Counted from the stretch's first letter, positions 1-6,905 are shown. The stretch is 7,506 nt of DNA from a bacterium (GCA_021839785.1 JAKCAB010000058.1:1-7506), one strand, 5' to 3'. Translations and numbers: made by a program. Notes: generated by a model from the letters alone, not told the origin.

Positions 1-653
1 CGGTCACGACCGCGCCCGCCGCCGCCGTCGCGCCGACGCCGGCACCGGTCCGCACCGCCGCGCCGGCTCCGGTTTTGCGCGAAGCCGTCCAGCCGGCTGC
101 CGCTGCGCCGGCGGTGGCGACCGCACCCGTGATGCCGGTGGCGGGCGATCTCGCGGGCTACTGGAACGCCGTCCTGGATGGCGTGACCCAGACCAGTCCT
201 TTCCTGCGCAATTACCTGCTCAAAGGCTTTGCCGTGTCGCTCGAGCGGGAGTTGCTCACCGTCGGTTTTCCTCCGGCCAGCGCGCATTTCCTGCCGCTCA
301 TCGACAACACCAAGAACCACAAACTGATCGTGGAAGTGCTCAAGGCGGTGGGCTTGAAAGACCCGCGGGTGAAGTTCGTGCAGCGCGACGCTCCGCCGCC
401 GGAAGCGCCGCCCGCCGTCGCGCCTGCAACACCCGCGTCGCAGCCGGCTCAAGCAGCACCACCGCCCGCCGCGCCCCCGGCTGCCACCGCAGCGCCGCAG
501 GCCGCCGAGGCTGCCCCGGCCAGGCCGGCGAAAGCCACGATGACGCGGCTCGATCCCAACACTTTCAAAGACGACCCGTTGATCAAGGAAGCGGTGGAGA
601 TTTTCAAAGGCCGCATTGCCCAGGTGGTTGCCCCGGCGTCCCAATCCTCCTAA
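1..653 (+). CDS. dnaX: DNA polymerase III subunit tau/gamma, C-terminal part (5' end outside window)
   Basis: This is the clamp-loader subunit that bridges the replicative polymerase and helicase. Only the last 216 residues are visible; the frame is open from base 3 and ends at TAA 651-653. The AAA+ ATPase part lies upstream of the window. What can be seen is a Pro/Ala-rich linker (visible residues 1-48), a compact folded domain (about 49-130, beginning DLAGYWNAVL and ending near KFVQRD) that looks like the tau C-terminal interaction domain, a second Pro/Ala linker (about 131-178), and a short charged tail with the pattern F-K-D-D-P-L-I-K-E-A near the end. That tail motif is common at DnaX C-termini. 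The identification also rests on the next two genes, ybaB and recR, which follow dnaX in very many bacteria. Whether a shorter gamma form is made cannot be judged here. The subunit identity is well supported; the exact role of the C-terminal domain is inferred. Confidence 0.88.
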   Translation, partial: VTTAPAAAVAPTPAPVRTAAPAPVLREAVQPAAAAPAVATAPVMPVAGDLAGYWNAVLDGVTQTSPFLRNYLLKGFAVSLERELLTVGFPPASAHFLPLIDNTKNHKLIVEVLKAVGLKDPRVKFVQRDAPPPEAPPAVAPATPASQPAQAAPPPAAPPAATAAPQAAEAAPARPAKATMTRLDPNTFKDDPLIKEAVEIFKGRIAQVVAPASQSS

Positions 654-663
654 GCTCCCGTCC

Positions 664-975
664 ATGTCGAGCATCGGCAAACTCATGAAACAGGCTGCGC
701 GGATGCAGCAGCAAATGGAACAGGTGCAGGCGCAACTCGCCCAGCGCACGGTCGAAGCGACCAGCGGCGGGGGCATGGTCAAGGTCACCGCCAAGTGCGA
801 CGGCACCCTTGCCGCCATCAAGATCGACCCGCAGGCCATCAATCCGGCGGATGCGCAAATGCTCGAAGACTTGGTGCTCGTGGCGGTCAACCACGGCCTT
901 TCCCAGGCCAAGGAACTCGCCGCCGCCGAGATGGGCAAGGTCACCGGCGGCCTGGGCATGCCCGGCATGATGTGA
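664..975 (+). CDS. ybaB: YbaB/EbfC family nucleoid-associated protein
   Basis: This small DNA-binding protein of 103 residues is the usual length for the family, whose members form a tweezer-like dimer and bind DNA in the nucleoid. The N-terminal helix (about residues 4-30) is rich in Met, Gln and Lys (IGKLMKQAARMQQQMEQVQ). It is followed by the family's Gly-rich turn and strand (SGGGMVKVTAKCDG, about 34-47), the IKIDP motif, then the very conserved MLEDLVLVAVN helix, and a Met/Gly-rich tail ending GMPGMM. ATG 664 is chosen because it gives the standard family N-terminus; a longer TTG-initiated frame from 616 would lie inside dnaX and has no family support. The gene starts 10 bp after the dnaX stop with no recognisable Shine-Dalgarno, so translation may depend on coupling or on leaderless-like initiation. 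It probably shares a transcript with dnaX and recR. Confidence 0.95.
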   Translation: MSSIGKLMKQAARMQQQMEQVQAQLAQRTVEATSGGGMVKVTAKCDGTLAAIKIDPQAINPADAQMLEDLVLVAVNHGLSQAKELAAAEMGKVTGGLGMPGMM

Positions 976-1032
976 GCCGCCGGCCGGTGACCTACCGCGC
1001 TGGCGTCTGGCTGCAAGCCCGCGAGCTACCCC

Positions 1033-1632
1033 ATGTTCCTTCCGACTGCGATCGCCGAGTTGATCGCCGCTTTGGGCCGATTGCCCGGCATCGGTCCGCG
1101 CACGGCCGAGCGACTCGCGCTGCACCTCGTGCAGACGCAGGCCGACGACGTTCGGCAGCTCGCCCAGGCATTGGTGACGGCCCGCGAGCGCATCAGCCTC
1201 TGCTCGACCTGCGGCGCGCTCACGGAGACCCAACCTTGCCCGTTGTGCGCCGACACCCGCCGCGACGCCGCCTTGCTGTGCGTGGTTGAGCGGCCGGTGG
1301 ACATTTTGCTGGTGGAAAAGGCGGGCAGCTATCGCGGCCGATACCACGTGCTGGGCGGCAAGTTGTCCCCGCTCAACGGCGTCGAGCCCGATGACCTGCG
1401 AATCGCCGAACTCGAAGCGCGGCTGGGTCGCGAGCCGATCCGCGAAATCATCCTGGCGCTGCCGACCGACGTGGAAGGCGACGCCACGAGTCATTACCTG
1501 GCCCAGCGGCTTGGTCCGCGCGGGGTAAAGGTCACGCGCATCGCCCACGGCCTACCCGCCGGAACCGGCCTGGAATTTGCCGACGAATTGACCTTGAGCC
1601 GCGCCCTCGAAGCCCGGCAGGCGCTGGGCTGA
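1033..1632 (+). CDS. recR: Recombination mediator protein RecR
   Basis: RecR works with RecO (and RecF) to load RecA on SSB-coated single-stranded DNA during gap repair. The 199-residue product has the full family layout: an N-terminal helix-hairpin-helix (LPGIGPRTAERLALHL, about 17-32), a four-cysteine zinc finger (C57, C60, C69, C72, written CSTC and CPLC), a Toprim domain starting LCVVE with acidic Glu86, the signature YHVLGGKLSPLNG, and the C-terminal VKVTRIAHGLPAG and ADELTLSRAL segments. Length is normal and no key residue is missing. The ATG at 1033 gives the expected N-terminus. The preceding 57-bp spacer has no clear ribosome binding site. The gene is third in the dnaX-ybaB-recR string and most likely co-transcribed with it. 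The reading frame is intact and GC-rich like its upstream neighbours. Confidence 0.97.
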   Translation: MFLPTAIAELIAALGRLPGIGPRTAERLALHLVQTQADDVRQLAQALVTARERISLCSTCGALTETQPCPLCADTRRDAALLCVVERPVDILLVEKAGSYRGRYHVLGGKLSPLNGVEPDDLRIAELEARLGREPIREIILALPTDVEGDATSHYLAQRLGPRGVKVTRIAHGLPAGTGLEFADELTLSRALEARQALG

Positions 1633-1646
1633 CGCCACGGCGAGCG

Positions 1647-1695
1647 CGAAACCCGAAATCCGAGACCCGAATCCCCACGCCCCACGCCTCAAGCC
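1647..1695. repeat. Degenerate 7-bp tandem repeat between recR and the HAD gene
   Basis: Seven consecutive 7-bp units can be aligned without gaps. The first four (1647-1674) each match CGAAACC with at most one change. Units five and six (1675-1688) are two identical CCACGCC copies, and the seventh (1689-1695) is a loose relative. The array fills most of the 76-bp gap and ends 13 bp before the ATG of the next gene. Strand asymmetry is strong, with almost no T on the + strand. It has no coding role that I can see. It could be a slippage-generated spacer or a copy of a dispersed intergenic repeat; I cannot tell which from one copy. Confidence 0.7.
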
Positions 1696-1708
1696 ACGTC
1701 TTTTTCCC

Positions 1709-2329
1709 ATGCCCACGCCCAAAGCCGTCATCTTCGATCTTGGCAAAGTGCTGCTCGACTTCGATTACGCCCTGGCCATCCGGCGGCTCCTGCCGCGGTG
1801 CCGGGTCTCGCTGGGCGAATTGCGCCGGGTGCTCACGCTGGACAGCCTGTTGCTCGACTATGAGACCGGTCTGGTCAGCACGCGGGATTTCTTTCAACGG
1901 CTCAGCCAGGCCACGGGTTATCAAGGCAGCCTCGAGGAGTTCAGCGCCGGCTTCGGTGACATCTTCACGCCGATCGAACCCATGATCGCGCTGCACGCTG
2001 AGCTGCGCGCCCGCGGCGTGCCCACCTACATTTTCTCGAACACCAACGAGCTGGCGGTGCAATTCATCCGCGCCCGGTTCCCGTTCTTCGCGGATTTCGA
2101 CGGCTACGTGCTCTCTTACGAGCACCGCACGATGAAGCCGGCGCCGGGCATGTACGAAGTCGCCGAGCAACTGAGCGGTCTGCGGGGCGCCGACTTGTTC
2201 TACCTGGACGATCGCCCGGAAAACGTGGAAGCCGGCCGGCAACGCGGCTGGCAGGGCGTGATTCACACCAGCCCCGCCGAATCGCGCGCCGCGCTGGAGC
2301 GAACCGGCATTTTGAGCCGTGCCGGCTGA
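1709..2329 (+). CDS. HAD-family phosphatase, YihX-like (subfamily IA)
   Basis: The 206-residue product carries all four haloacid dehalogenase motifs. Motif I is FDLGKVLLDFD with nucleophile Asp10; motif II is FSNTNE with Ser110; motif III is Lys143 in HRTMKPAP; motif IV is YLDDRPENVEAG with Asp167 and Asp168. Residues between about 15 and 90 form the helical cap. In motif I the second Asp of the usual DxD is Gly12, which is also the case in YihX (alpha-D-glucose-1-phosphate phosphatase) and its relatives, so it should not be read as a defect. Together with SNTN and MKPAP this places the protein near YihX. The true substrate is unknown; sugar phosphates are the best guess. The gene follows recR after a 76-bp repeat-filled gap and ends at TGA 2327-2329, before the convergent repeat. 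No Shine-Dalgarno is visible before ATG 1709; the frame continues the GC-rich base usage of the left half. Confidence 0.88.
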   Translation: MPTPKAVIFDLGKVLLDFDYALAIRRLLPRCRVSLGELRRVLTLDSLLLDYETGLVSTRDFFQRLSQATGYQGSLEEFSAGFGDIFTPIEPMIALHAELRARGVPTYIFSNTNELAVQFIRARFPFFADFDGYVLSYEHRTMKPAPGMYEVAEQLSGLRGADLFYLDDRPENVEAGRQRGWQGVIHTSPAESRAALERTGILSRAG

Positions 2330-2350
2330 GATCGCGCCCGACGACGCGGC

Positions 2351-2460
2351 GCGCCGGCTTCCCAGCCGGCTTGGTGTCCTGCACACGCGGCGACGTGGGA
2401 ATGTCAGCTTCCGGGCGGCTTGGCGAATGCACGAACCCACAGCCGGTCACAGACCGGCGC
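2351..2460. repeat. Composite inverted repeat (double hairpin), REP/BIME- or MITE-like
   Basis: The 165 bp between the convergent HAD and aminotransferase genes contain a structured element. The left arm at 2353-2370 folds as a perfect 7-bp stem (GCCGGCT, loop TCCC, AGCCGGC). The right arm at 2442-2458 folds as a perfect 6-bp stem (GCCGGT, loop CACAG, ACCGGC). The two outer arms, 2351-2371 and 2441-2460, are also imperfect reverse complements of each other, so the whole can pair end to end around a 69-bp interior. This architecture is typical of paired REP units or small non-autonomous elements. The place, between convergent stops, also suits a bidirectional transcription barrier, although no T-run follows either stem. 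The interior has no supported gene. The structure is seen directly; membership of a dispersed family is inference. Confidence 0.7.
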
Positions 2461-2494
2461 TCGATTCGGCCGGCAGTTCGCGCGTTTCGCGACC

Positions 2495-3739
2495 TTACGG
2501 CGTTCCGTTCAGCGTGGCTTTCAGTGCCGCGGCCAGCCGCTCGTATTGCGGCAGGTGGTTGTAGAGTTGGGCCGAAATGCGCAGGAGCCGTTTCGGAGCC
2601 GCGGGCCACGGAATGACGGGGACTTCGATGCCGTGCCGGCCCAACAGTTGGTCCTGGAGGGGATCGAGGTAAAGCGGCGATTTCGGGGGCGTGGTGTTGG
2701 TCGAGTCCGGCAGCGGAAAGGCTGCGAGGGCGCCAATCATCTCGTCCGGGCACGGCGCTGGCAGATCGAGTGCGCGGCAAAGCACCTGCCGGGCTTTCAA
2801 CGCAAGCTGGCGGTTGTGCCGCATCACCGCCGGCCACCCGCCGGGCAGCCGTCCGCCCATGAATTCGATCGCTTTCGGCACCGCGAGAAACGGCGAGGGA
2901 TCGTCCGTTCCCGTCCAGCCGAACTCGATTTGGAACCGCGAGCGGTCGGTCCGCGGCGAATTGGCGCCGTGACTGATCGTGAGCGGGCGGATGGCGGCTT
3001 GCAGGTCGCGGCGGACGTGGAGGAAGGCGGCGCCTTTGGGGGCGCAGAGCCACTTGTGGCAATTGCCGGTGTAATACGCGGCGCCCAGCGAATCGAGGTT
3101 GAGCGGCACCATGCCGGGGGCGTGCGCGCCGTCCACGAGGGTTTCGACGCCGCGCGCGGCGAGCTCGTGCACGAGCCGTTGGATCGGCAGGACCAGCGCG
3201 GTCTGGCTGGTGACGTGGTCCAGCAGCGCAAGCCGCGTTTTCGCCGTGACGCGGCCGAGCACGGATTCGACGACCTCGTCCGCGCTCGCGAGCGGGAAAG
3301 GCACCTCCGCCACGACGATCCGGGCGCGGTTGCGCGCGGCCACGAAGTTCAAGGCGTTCCGGCAGGCGTTGTATTCCTGATTCGTGACCAGCAATTCGTC
3401 GCCGGTCTTGAACCGCAGCGAGCGCAGGACGGTGTTCACCCCGCTCGTGGCGTTGGGCACAAAAGCAAGGTCGTCCGGCTTCGCGCCCACAAATCCTGCC
3501 AGCGCGGCGCGCGCGGCGTCGAGCAAGCCTTCGAGGTCGCGCACGAAAAACTGGATCGGTTGGCGTTCGAGGCGGTCACGGATCGTGCGCTGAAATGCCA
3601 GCACTTCCCGCGGGCAACTCCCAAACGAGCCGTGGTTCAGGAAAGTGACACGCGGGTCGAGCGGCCAGAGCGCGGGATCGGCGGCCGGACCTTGCTGGCG
3701 CATGTCAACCCTTTGACGAGATGTTGCGGGCTGGCTCAT
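2495..3739 (-). CDS. Class V aminotransferase, isopenicillin-N-epimerase-like, PLP-dependent
   Basis: The product is a fold-type I PLP enzyme of 414 residues (402 if it starts at 3703). The early motif FLNHGSFGSCP (about 33-43) is characteristic of the CefD-like branch of class V aminotransferases. NATSG (about 96-100) would bind the cofactor phosphate, LVDGAHAPG supplies Asp203 for the pyridine nitrogen, and GNCHKW supplies Lys229 for the Schiff base. GWTGTDDPSP (274-283) is the conserved loop contributed by the partner subunit. The domain is complete and ends at TAA 2497-2495. The substrate cannot be told: characterised relatives include epimerases, lyases and desulfurases. The ATG at 3739 overlaps the stop of the upstream methyltransferase gene as ATGA, favouring coupled translation. 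An alternative ATG at 3703 has an AAAGGG at 3714-3709, five bases upstream, and homologues of this type often begin close to the LWPLDP segment, so the start is uncertain. GC is high, unlike the upstream gene. Confidence 0.87.
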   Translation of the reverse strand: MSQPATSRQRVDMRQQGPAADPALWPLDPRVTFLNHGSFGSCPREVLAFQRTIRDRLERQPIQFFVRDLEGLLDAARAALAGFVGAKPDDLAFVPNATSGVNTVLRSLRFKTGDELLVTNQEYNACRNALNFVAARNRARIVVAEVPFPLASADEVVESVLGRVTAKTRLALLDHVTSQTALVLPIQRLVHELAARGVETLVDGAHAPGMVPLNLDSLGAAYYTGNCHKWLCAPKGAAFLHVRRDLQAAIRPLTISHGANSPRTDRSRFQIEFGWTGTDDPSPFLAVPKAIEFMGGRLPGGWPAVMRHNRQLALKARQVLCRALDLPAPCPDEMIGALAAFPLPDSTNTTPPKSPLYLDPLQDQLLGRHGIEVPVIPWPAAPKRLLRISAQLYNHLPQYERLAAALKATLNGTP

Positions 3740-6700
3740 CGGAAGAGTTCCAGCAACTGCATCGGCTCGGTGGTGGTCGCCGGATACTTCGTCGGCTGCG
3801 AGCCGAGCAACTGGCCAACGAGCACATCCAACTGGGCGAGCTTACCGGTGACCAACCGCCGGGCCTCGGCGCGGGCAGTGGCGACGGGCGTCAGCATCTT
3901 GGGCACAAAGGGCAGCAGTTCCTCCCGGGCCTGCCGGGCGACTTCCGCGATGCGCTGGTGCAAGGATTTCTTCGGGTCAAATATCGGGATGGCACACGCC
4001 TCGAACGGGCGGCGGTGGATATGGCGTTCGCCCATCAACCCCTGCGGTTGGTAGGGTTTGATGGCTTCGTTGACGACGGACGAATTCAGGACGCCGATGA
4101 GGTAGAGCGCCTCTTCCTCAGTCGCGGCGTAGTAGCGGTAGCAGACGTTTTCAGCCACAAAGCCACGGGTGGGAATGCAGCCAACTGATCGGACTTCTCG
4201 GTTGGTGACTAGGGCCGCGGATATATTTGTGCCCGAACTATTGTAGATGACGACGAACTTCGCGCGCGGGTTTTGCCGGGTGAGCAGGCTGCCGTAGTCA
4301 AGCCGGTTTTGAAAACTCTGCTTCGGGTCTTTCCGGTTTTGGTTCCATCGGCGTTCAGCCTCGCCGAACCAATCGCATGCCTCGACATGATTCCTGCTCA
4401 AAGGGTAGCTGGCATCAACCATCTTCATGTCGCCGTGCGAAGTCTGGATTAGTGGCAATGCCACAATACTGAGTTTGCGAACCACAAAGGGCATGAGGTT
4501 CTTGGACAAGACGGTAGCATAGAGATAGTCGGCGTTTACCTGTCCCTTCATTCGGAAACGCCATTCAGGCTTGGAGTCTTTCCATGCCTCCTCAGCCGTC
4601 TGGAGCATTGGTGCCTCTCGGATCGGGGGCGTGTCCGGTTGCGGTTCCACAAAGCAAGCACAGCGAGGGTACAGGCTGGCTCCGTTGAGAAATTCCTCAA
4701 AGTAATCGGATTGTGGGCGCACTTCGCCGAGCAGCCTGAGCACTCCGTTTTCGGAGCCGAGCGTGCTTCGGGCAGATGCCAGACTCGCGTTTCGAGTCCT
4801 CAACGTGCCCGACCAGGAAACTAGTGGAATGTCCTGCTGCCGCGCTGATTGGTCGCGGATGACGACGCAGGCGCGCACGTTGAACAGCGGAGTGACCCCG
4901 GTTAAGTCATGAACTTTGGTGAAACCAAGACGCTGAAACCCGACGTGCTGTTTGGCGGGCAGAATGGCAGTCTTGGGCAGTACGAAGGCGATGGTACCGT
5001 CCGGTCTCAGGAACTCACGCTGGCAATGGACGAAGAAAAGTGTCGAAGTGTCCATCTGCGTAAACAGCTTCACGTCGGTCTTGGCGAGAAGTCCGTAACT
5101 GAACGTGAGGTCCTTGATGCGTTGCTTGTAACTTTTGTCCTTCACGTAACGCAGCGAGAGCCACGGCGGGTTGCCGGCGACGCAATCCACCTTCTCCCGG
5201 CGAAGAAAGACGGGGCGGTAAGCATTCTTCAAGATATAGGCCCAAACCGTATTCCGCCGTTGCTGCTCTAGTTTCGCGAAGAGGCGGAAGTTCTCACTCC
5301 AATACATGCGCTGCGTCTCCGGGAGTTGGGTGACAATGGTATGGGCTGCTTTTTCTGCCCCGGAGCGTAGGCTTTCGTTCGTCACTGAGCGGTGAGCCAA
5401 GGCACTCAATTGGTCAATCAGGGCATCAAGATCTTCAGTTTCCGCCGTAGCCAATGGAATGTGAAAGACCCCCACGTCGCCAGCCGGCACCTGAAGCACA
5501 CCCTTCTTCACGTCCACGTCGCTCATCAACGTGTCCGCCATGTAAACGCGCAGACTTACGCCGCGCCCAAGTGTCTTTGCGGGTTCTTCCAGACTCAGCA
5601 ACAAATTCGCCTTCGCCATGAGCACGGCAACCGGGTGAATGTCGAGGCCGATGATTTCTTCCAGCACTTTCTTAGCGAGCTTCTTTCCCTTGAGGCCGGA
5701 TGCCTTGAGCCGTTGCACCGCAGCAAACAGAAAGCCGCCGGAGCCGCAGCTTGGGTCCAGCAGTTTGCCGCCTTGGTAGCCGATCTGTTCGAGCGTCAGT
5801 TCGGCCAGCCAGTCAGGCGTATAGTACTCGCCCAAGTCGTGACGCTGGTCCGGGTCCACCAAGCCCTGGTAAAGCTCTTTGAGAATGTCTTCGTCCAGCT
5901 TGGCGAAGTCATAGACGCGCAAACTGCCGAGCAGTTGATGGACGAAGTCGCAGAAGCCCGCCTCACTGGGAGTGTCCAGCGCCCACGAGAAGAAGTCTGG
6001 TTCGGCTAGGTTCTGGATGCCCAGCGCGCGGAAGAATTCGCCGTCCACCAAACCGCGAAAATCCTTTGCCTTTGCAACTTGGACGGGCGCGAGCGCGGCG
6101 GCCACGATGGCGCGCGAGACCGTCACGAGATAGGTGTGTTTAAGGAAAAGCGTGCGGTCGCCGAGCGGACTGCCGTACACCTTGGCCAGAAGGGTATTCC
6201 ACTCGCGGAACTTCGTTTGCACCGTGCTGTCTGTGGCCACGGCGTCGTAGAGCGCGCCGAGATGGCGAAGGCTGGCGTTGAAGACCGCGCTGTGCTGGCC
6301 CAGGCGGACTACGATGTCACCGCTCGTCGGCGCGAGCCGCTGGCCGGTGAAGAAGACTTGGTCGAGATGCCGGAAGGCATGGAGCGGTTGCTCGGCCTCC
6401 AACGCGAAGCCACTGATGAGCCGGACGCCCGCCTGCTGAGATTCGTAAAGATAGACCTCGAAACGCAGGCCGTCGGTGACAAGGCCGAGGTAGTCCAGCG
6501 GATGGCGCTGGGCCTCGAAGTACTTCTTCAGCTCGGCCTGGGCGTCAGCGCGCTCGCGCTCCAAGTCGGTTTTGACCTCGATGATCAGGTGTCGCCAGAA
6601 GGCATCGATGCGGCCAGCCACTTCGGCTGCCTTGATCTTACGCTCCAATTCCACTTCGGCGCTTTCGATGCCAAAAGCTTCGCGCAGGAAGTTCAACAGC

Positions 6701-6816
6701 AAAGCGCGACGCTGGTCATGGTGGCCGCCCTGCTTGATGACACCTTGAATCTGTTCGCAGTAGCCGGCGAGGATTCGCGGGAACTCCGGACAATAGGGCA
6801 GGACGTTTGTCAGCAT
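3736..6816 (-). CDS. Single-chain restriction-modification enzyme: PD-(D/E)xK nuclease-like domain fused to N6-adenine DNA methyltransferase (type IIG-like)
   Basis: This intact 1026-residue protein probably both cuts and methylates DNA at a specific sequence. Residues about 35-125 resemble the HsdR-type nuclease fold: Asp71 in AGRIDAFW, then Glu80 and Lys82 in LIIEVKTD form the D-x(8)-ExK core, followed by AELKKYF and GLVTDGLRFEVY. A helical connector runs to about 320. The methyltransferase follows: HDLGEYYTPDWLAEL (motif X region, 326-340), LLDPSCGSGGFLFA (SAM-binding motif I, 352-365), GLDIHPVA (390-397), and CVAGNPPWL (catalytic motif IV, NPPW at 549-552). About 115 residues sit between the acidic MADTL segment and NPPW, longer than in minimal methylases. 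Residues 700-950 are the likely target-recognition region, ending with GERHIHRRPFEACAIPIFDP, then a helical tail. No separate R or S subunit gene is present. GC is lower than in its neighbours, suggesting transfer. Start ATG 6816 lacks its own Shine-Dalgarno and overlaps a small ORF; the end overlaps the aminotransferase start by 4 nt. An anti-phage methylase of another system (PglX- or DrmMI-like) is a less likely alternative. Confidence 0.85.
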   Translation of the reverse strand: MLTNVLPYCPEFPRILAGYCEQIQGVIKQGGHHDQRRALLLNFLREAFGIESAEVELERKIKAAEVAGRIDAFWRHLIIEVKTDLERERADAQAELKKYFEAQRHPLDYLGLVTDGLRFEVYLYESQQAGVRLISGFALEAEQPLHAFRHLDQVFFTGQRLAPTSGDIVVRLGQHSAVFNASLRHLGALYDAVATDSTVQTKFREWNTLLAKVYGSPLGDRTLFLKHTYLVTVSRAIVAAALAPVQVAKAKDFRGLVDGEFFRALGIQNLAEPDFFSWALDTPSEAGFCDFVHQLLGSLRVYDFAKLDEDILKELYQGLVDPDQRHDLGEYYTPDWLAELTLEQIGYQGGKLLDPSCGSGGFLFAAVQRLKASGLKGKKLAKKVLEEIIGLDIHPVAVLMAKANLLLSLEEPAKTLGRGVSLRVYMADTLMSDVDVKKGVLQVPAGDVGVFHIPLATAETEDLDALIDQLSALAHRSVTNESLRSGAEKAAHTIVTQLPETQRMYWSENFRLFAKLEQQRRNTVWAYILKNAYRPVFLRREKVDCVAGNPPWLSLRYVKDKSYKQRIKDLTFSYGLLAKTDVKLFTQMDTSTLFFVHCQREFLRPDGTIAFVLPKTAILPAKQHVGFQRLGFTKVHDLTGVTPLFNVRACVVIRDQSARQQDIPLVSWSGTLRTRNASLASARSTLGSENGVLRLLGEVRPQSDYFEEFLNGASLYPRCACFVEPQPDTPPIREAPMLQTAEEAWKDSKPEWRFRMKGQVNADYLYATVLSKNLMPFVVRKLSIVALPLIQTSHGDMKMVDASYPLSRNHVEACDWFGEAERRWNQNRKDPKQSFQNRLDYGSLLTRQNPRAKFVVIYNSSGTNISAALVTNREVRSVGCIPTRGFVAENVCYRYYAATEEEALYLIGVLNSSVVNEAIKPYQPQGLMGERHIHRRPFEACAIPIFDPKKSLHQRIAEVARQAREELLPFVPKMLTPVATARAEARRLVTGKLAQLDVLVGQLLGSQPTKYPATTTEPMQLLELFR

Positions 6817-6893
6817 GGGTTAATTCGCTTCCCGAGAGCATGAACGGAAGGGCTCGGTTCGTCCACGGTCTTGCAGAGAATGGGGCCTGCCAT
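6810..6893 (-). CDS. Small ORF of 27 codons between thyA and the restriction-modification gene; possible leader/coupling peptide
   Basis: I do not recognise this product. It begins with ATG at 6893-6891 (MAGPILCK...), ends ...KRINPC and stops at TGA 6812-6810. It starts 10 nt after the thyA stop. Its stop lies inside the first codons of the methyltransferase gene (ATGCTGA, a 7-nt overlap in another frame), the geometry of termination-reinitiation. It has an ideal Shine-Dalgarno (AGGAG, 7-nt spacer), the best in the window, while the large gene it runs into has none nearby. No hydrophobic segment or helix-turn-helix is evident, and it is much too short for a controller (C) protein. Its codon third positions are less GC-biased than those of the neighbours, so the peptide may not be functional. 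It may instead be a chance frame in the spacer. Confidence 0.45.
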   Translation of the reverse strand: MAGPILCKTVDEPSPSVHALGKRINPC

Positions 6894-6900
6894 TGCCAAA

Positions 6901-6905
6901 CTCCT
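6901..6905 (-). promoter_or_regulatory. Strong Shine-Dalgarno (AGGAG) for the small ORF, overlapping the thyA stop
   Basis: On the - strand the thyA stop TAG is immediately followed by GAG, giving TAGGAG. The AGGAG core ends 7 nt before the ATG at 6893. No other gene start in this window has such a full match except, more weakly, AAAGGG ahead of the alternative aminotransferase start at 3703. Ribosomes ending on thyA would finish right on this site. Confidence 0.6.

Noticed and set aside
616..663. Upstream TTG extension of ybaB
   Set aside because: It would add a basic, proline-rich segment that overlaps the dnaX end; the ATG at 664 gives the normal YbaB N-terminus.
604..1548. 314-codon open frame on the - strand opposite ybaB and recR
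   Set aside because: Both genes on the other strand are unmistakable family members. The antisense translation is low in complexity (Gly, Arg, His, Ala) and has no motif.
1718..1750. Gly in place of the second Asp in HAD motif I, considered as a dead active site
   Set aside because: YihX-type phosphatases naturally carry DLG at this place, and the other motif residues are intact.
2478..2492. Stem-loop TCGCG/CGCGA two bases after the aminotransferase stop, considered as a terminator
   Set aside because: The stem is only 5 bp, has no T-run on the - strand side, and such palindromes are common in GC-rich sequence.
2064..3062. 332-codon open frame on the - strand spanning the 3' part of the HAD gene, the repeat and the aminotransferase 3' part
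   Set aside because: It overlaps two supported genes and the structured repeat, and the translation is Arg/Pro/Ser-rich without domains.
2420..4054. 544-codon open frame on the + strand opposite the aminotransferase and the end of the R-M gene
   Set aside because: It is antisense to a gene with complete PLP-enzyme motifs and crosses its junction with the next gene. Its translation is Arg/Ala-rich with no recognisable domain, as expected from GC-rich codon bias.
6079..6843. 254-codon + strand frame opposite the N-terminal part of the R-M gene
   Set aside because: It is antisense to the conserved nuclease-like and connector domains; no motif or start signal supports it.
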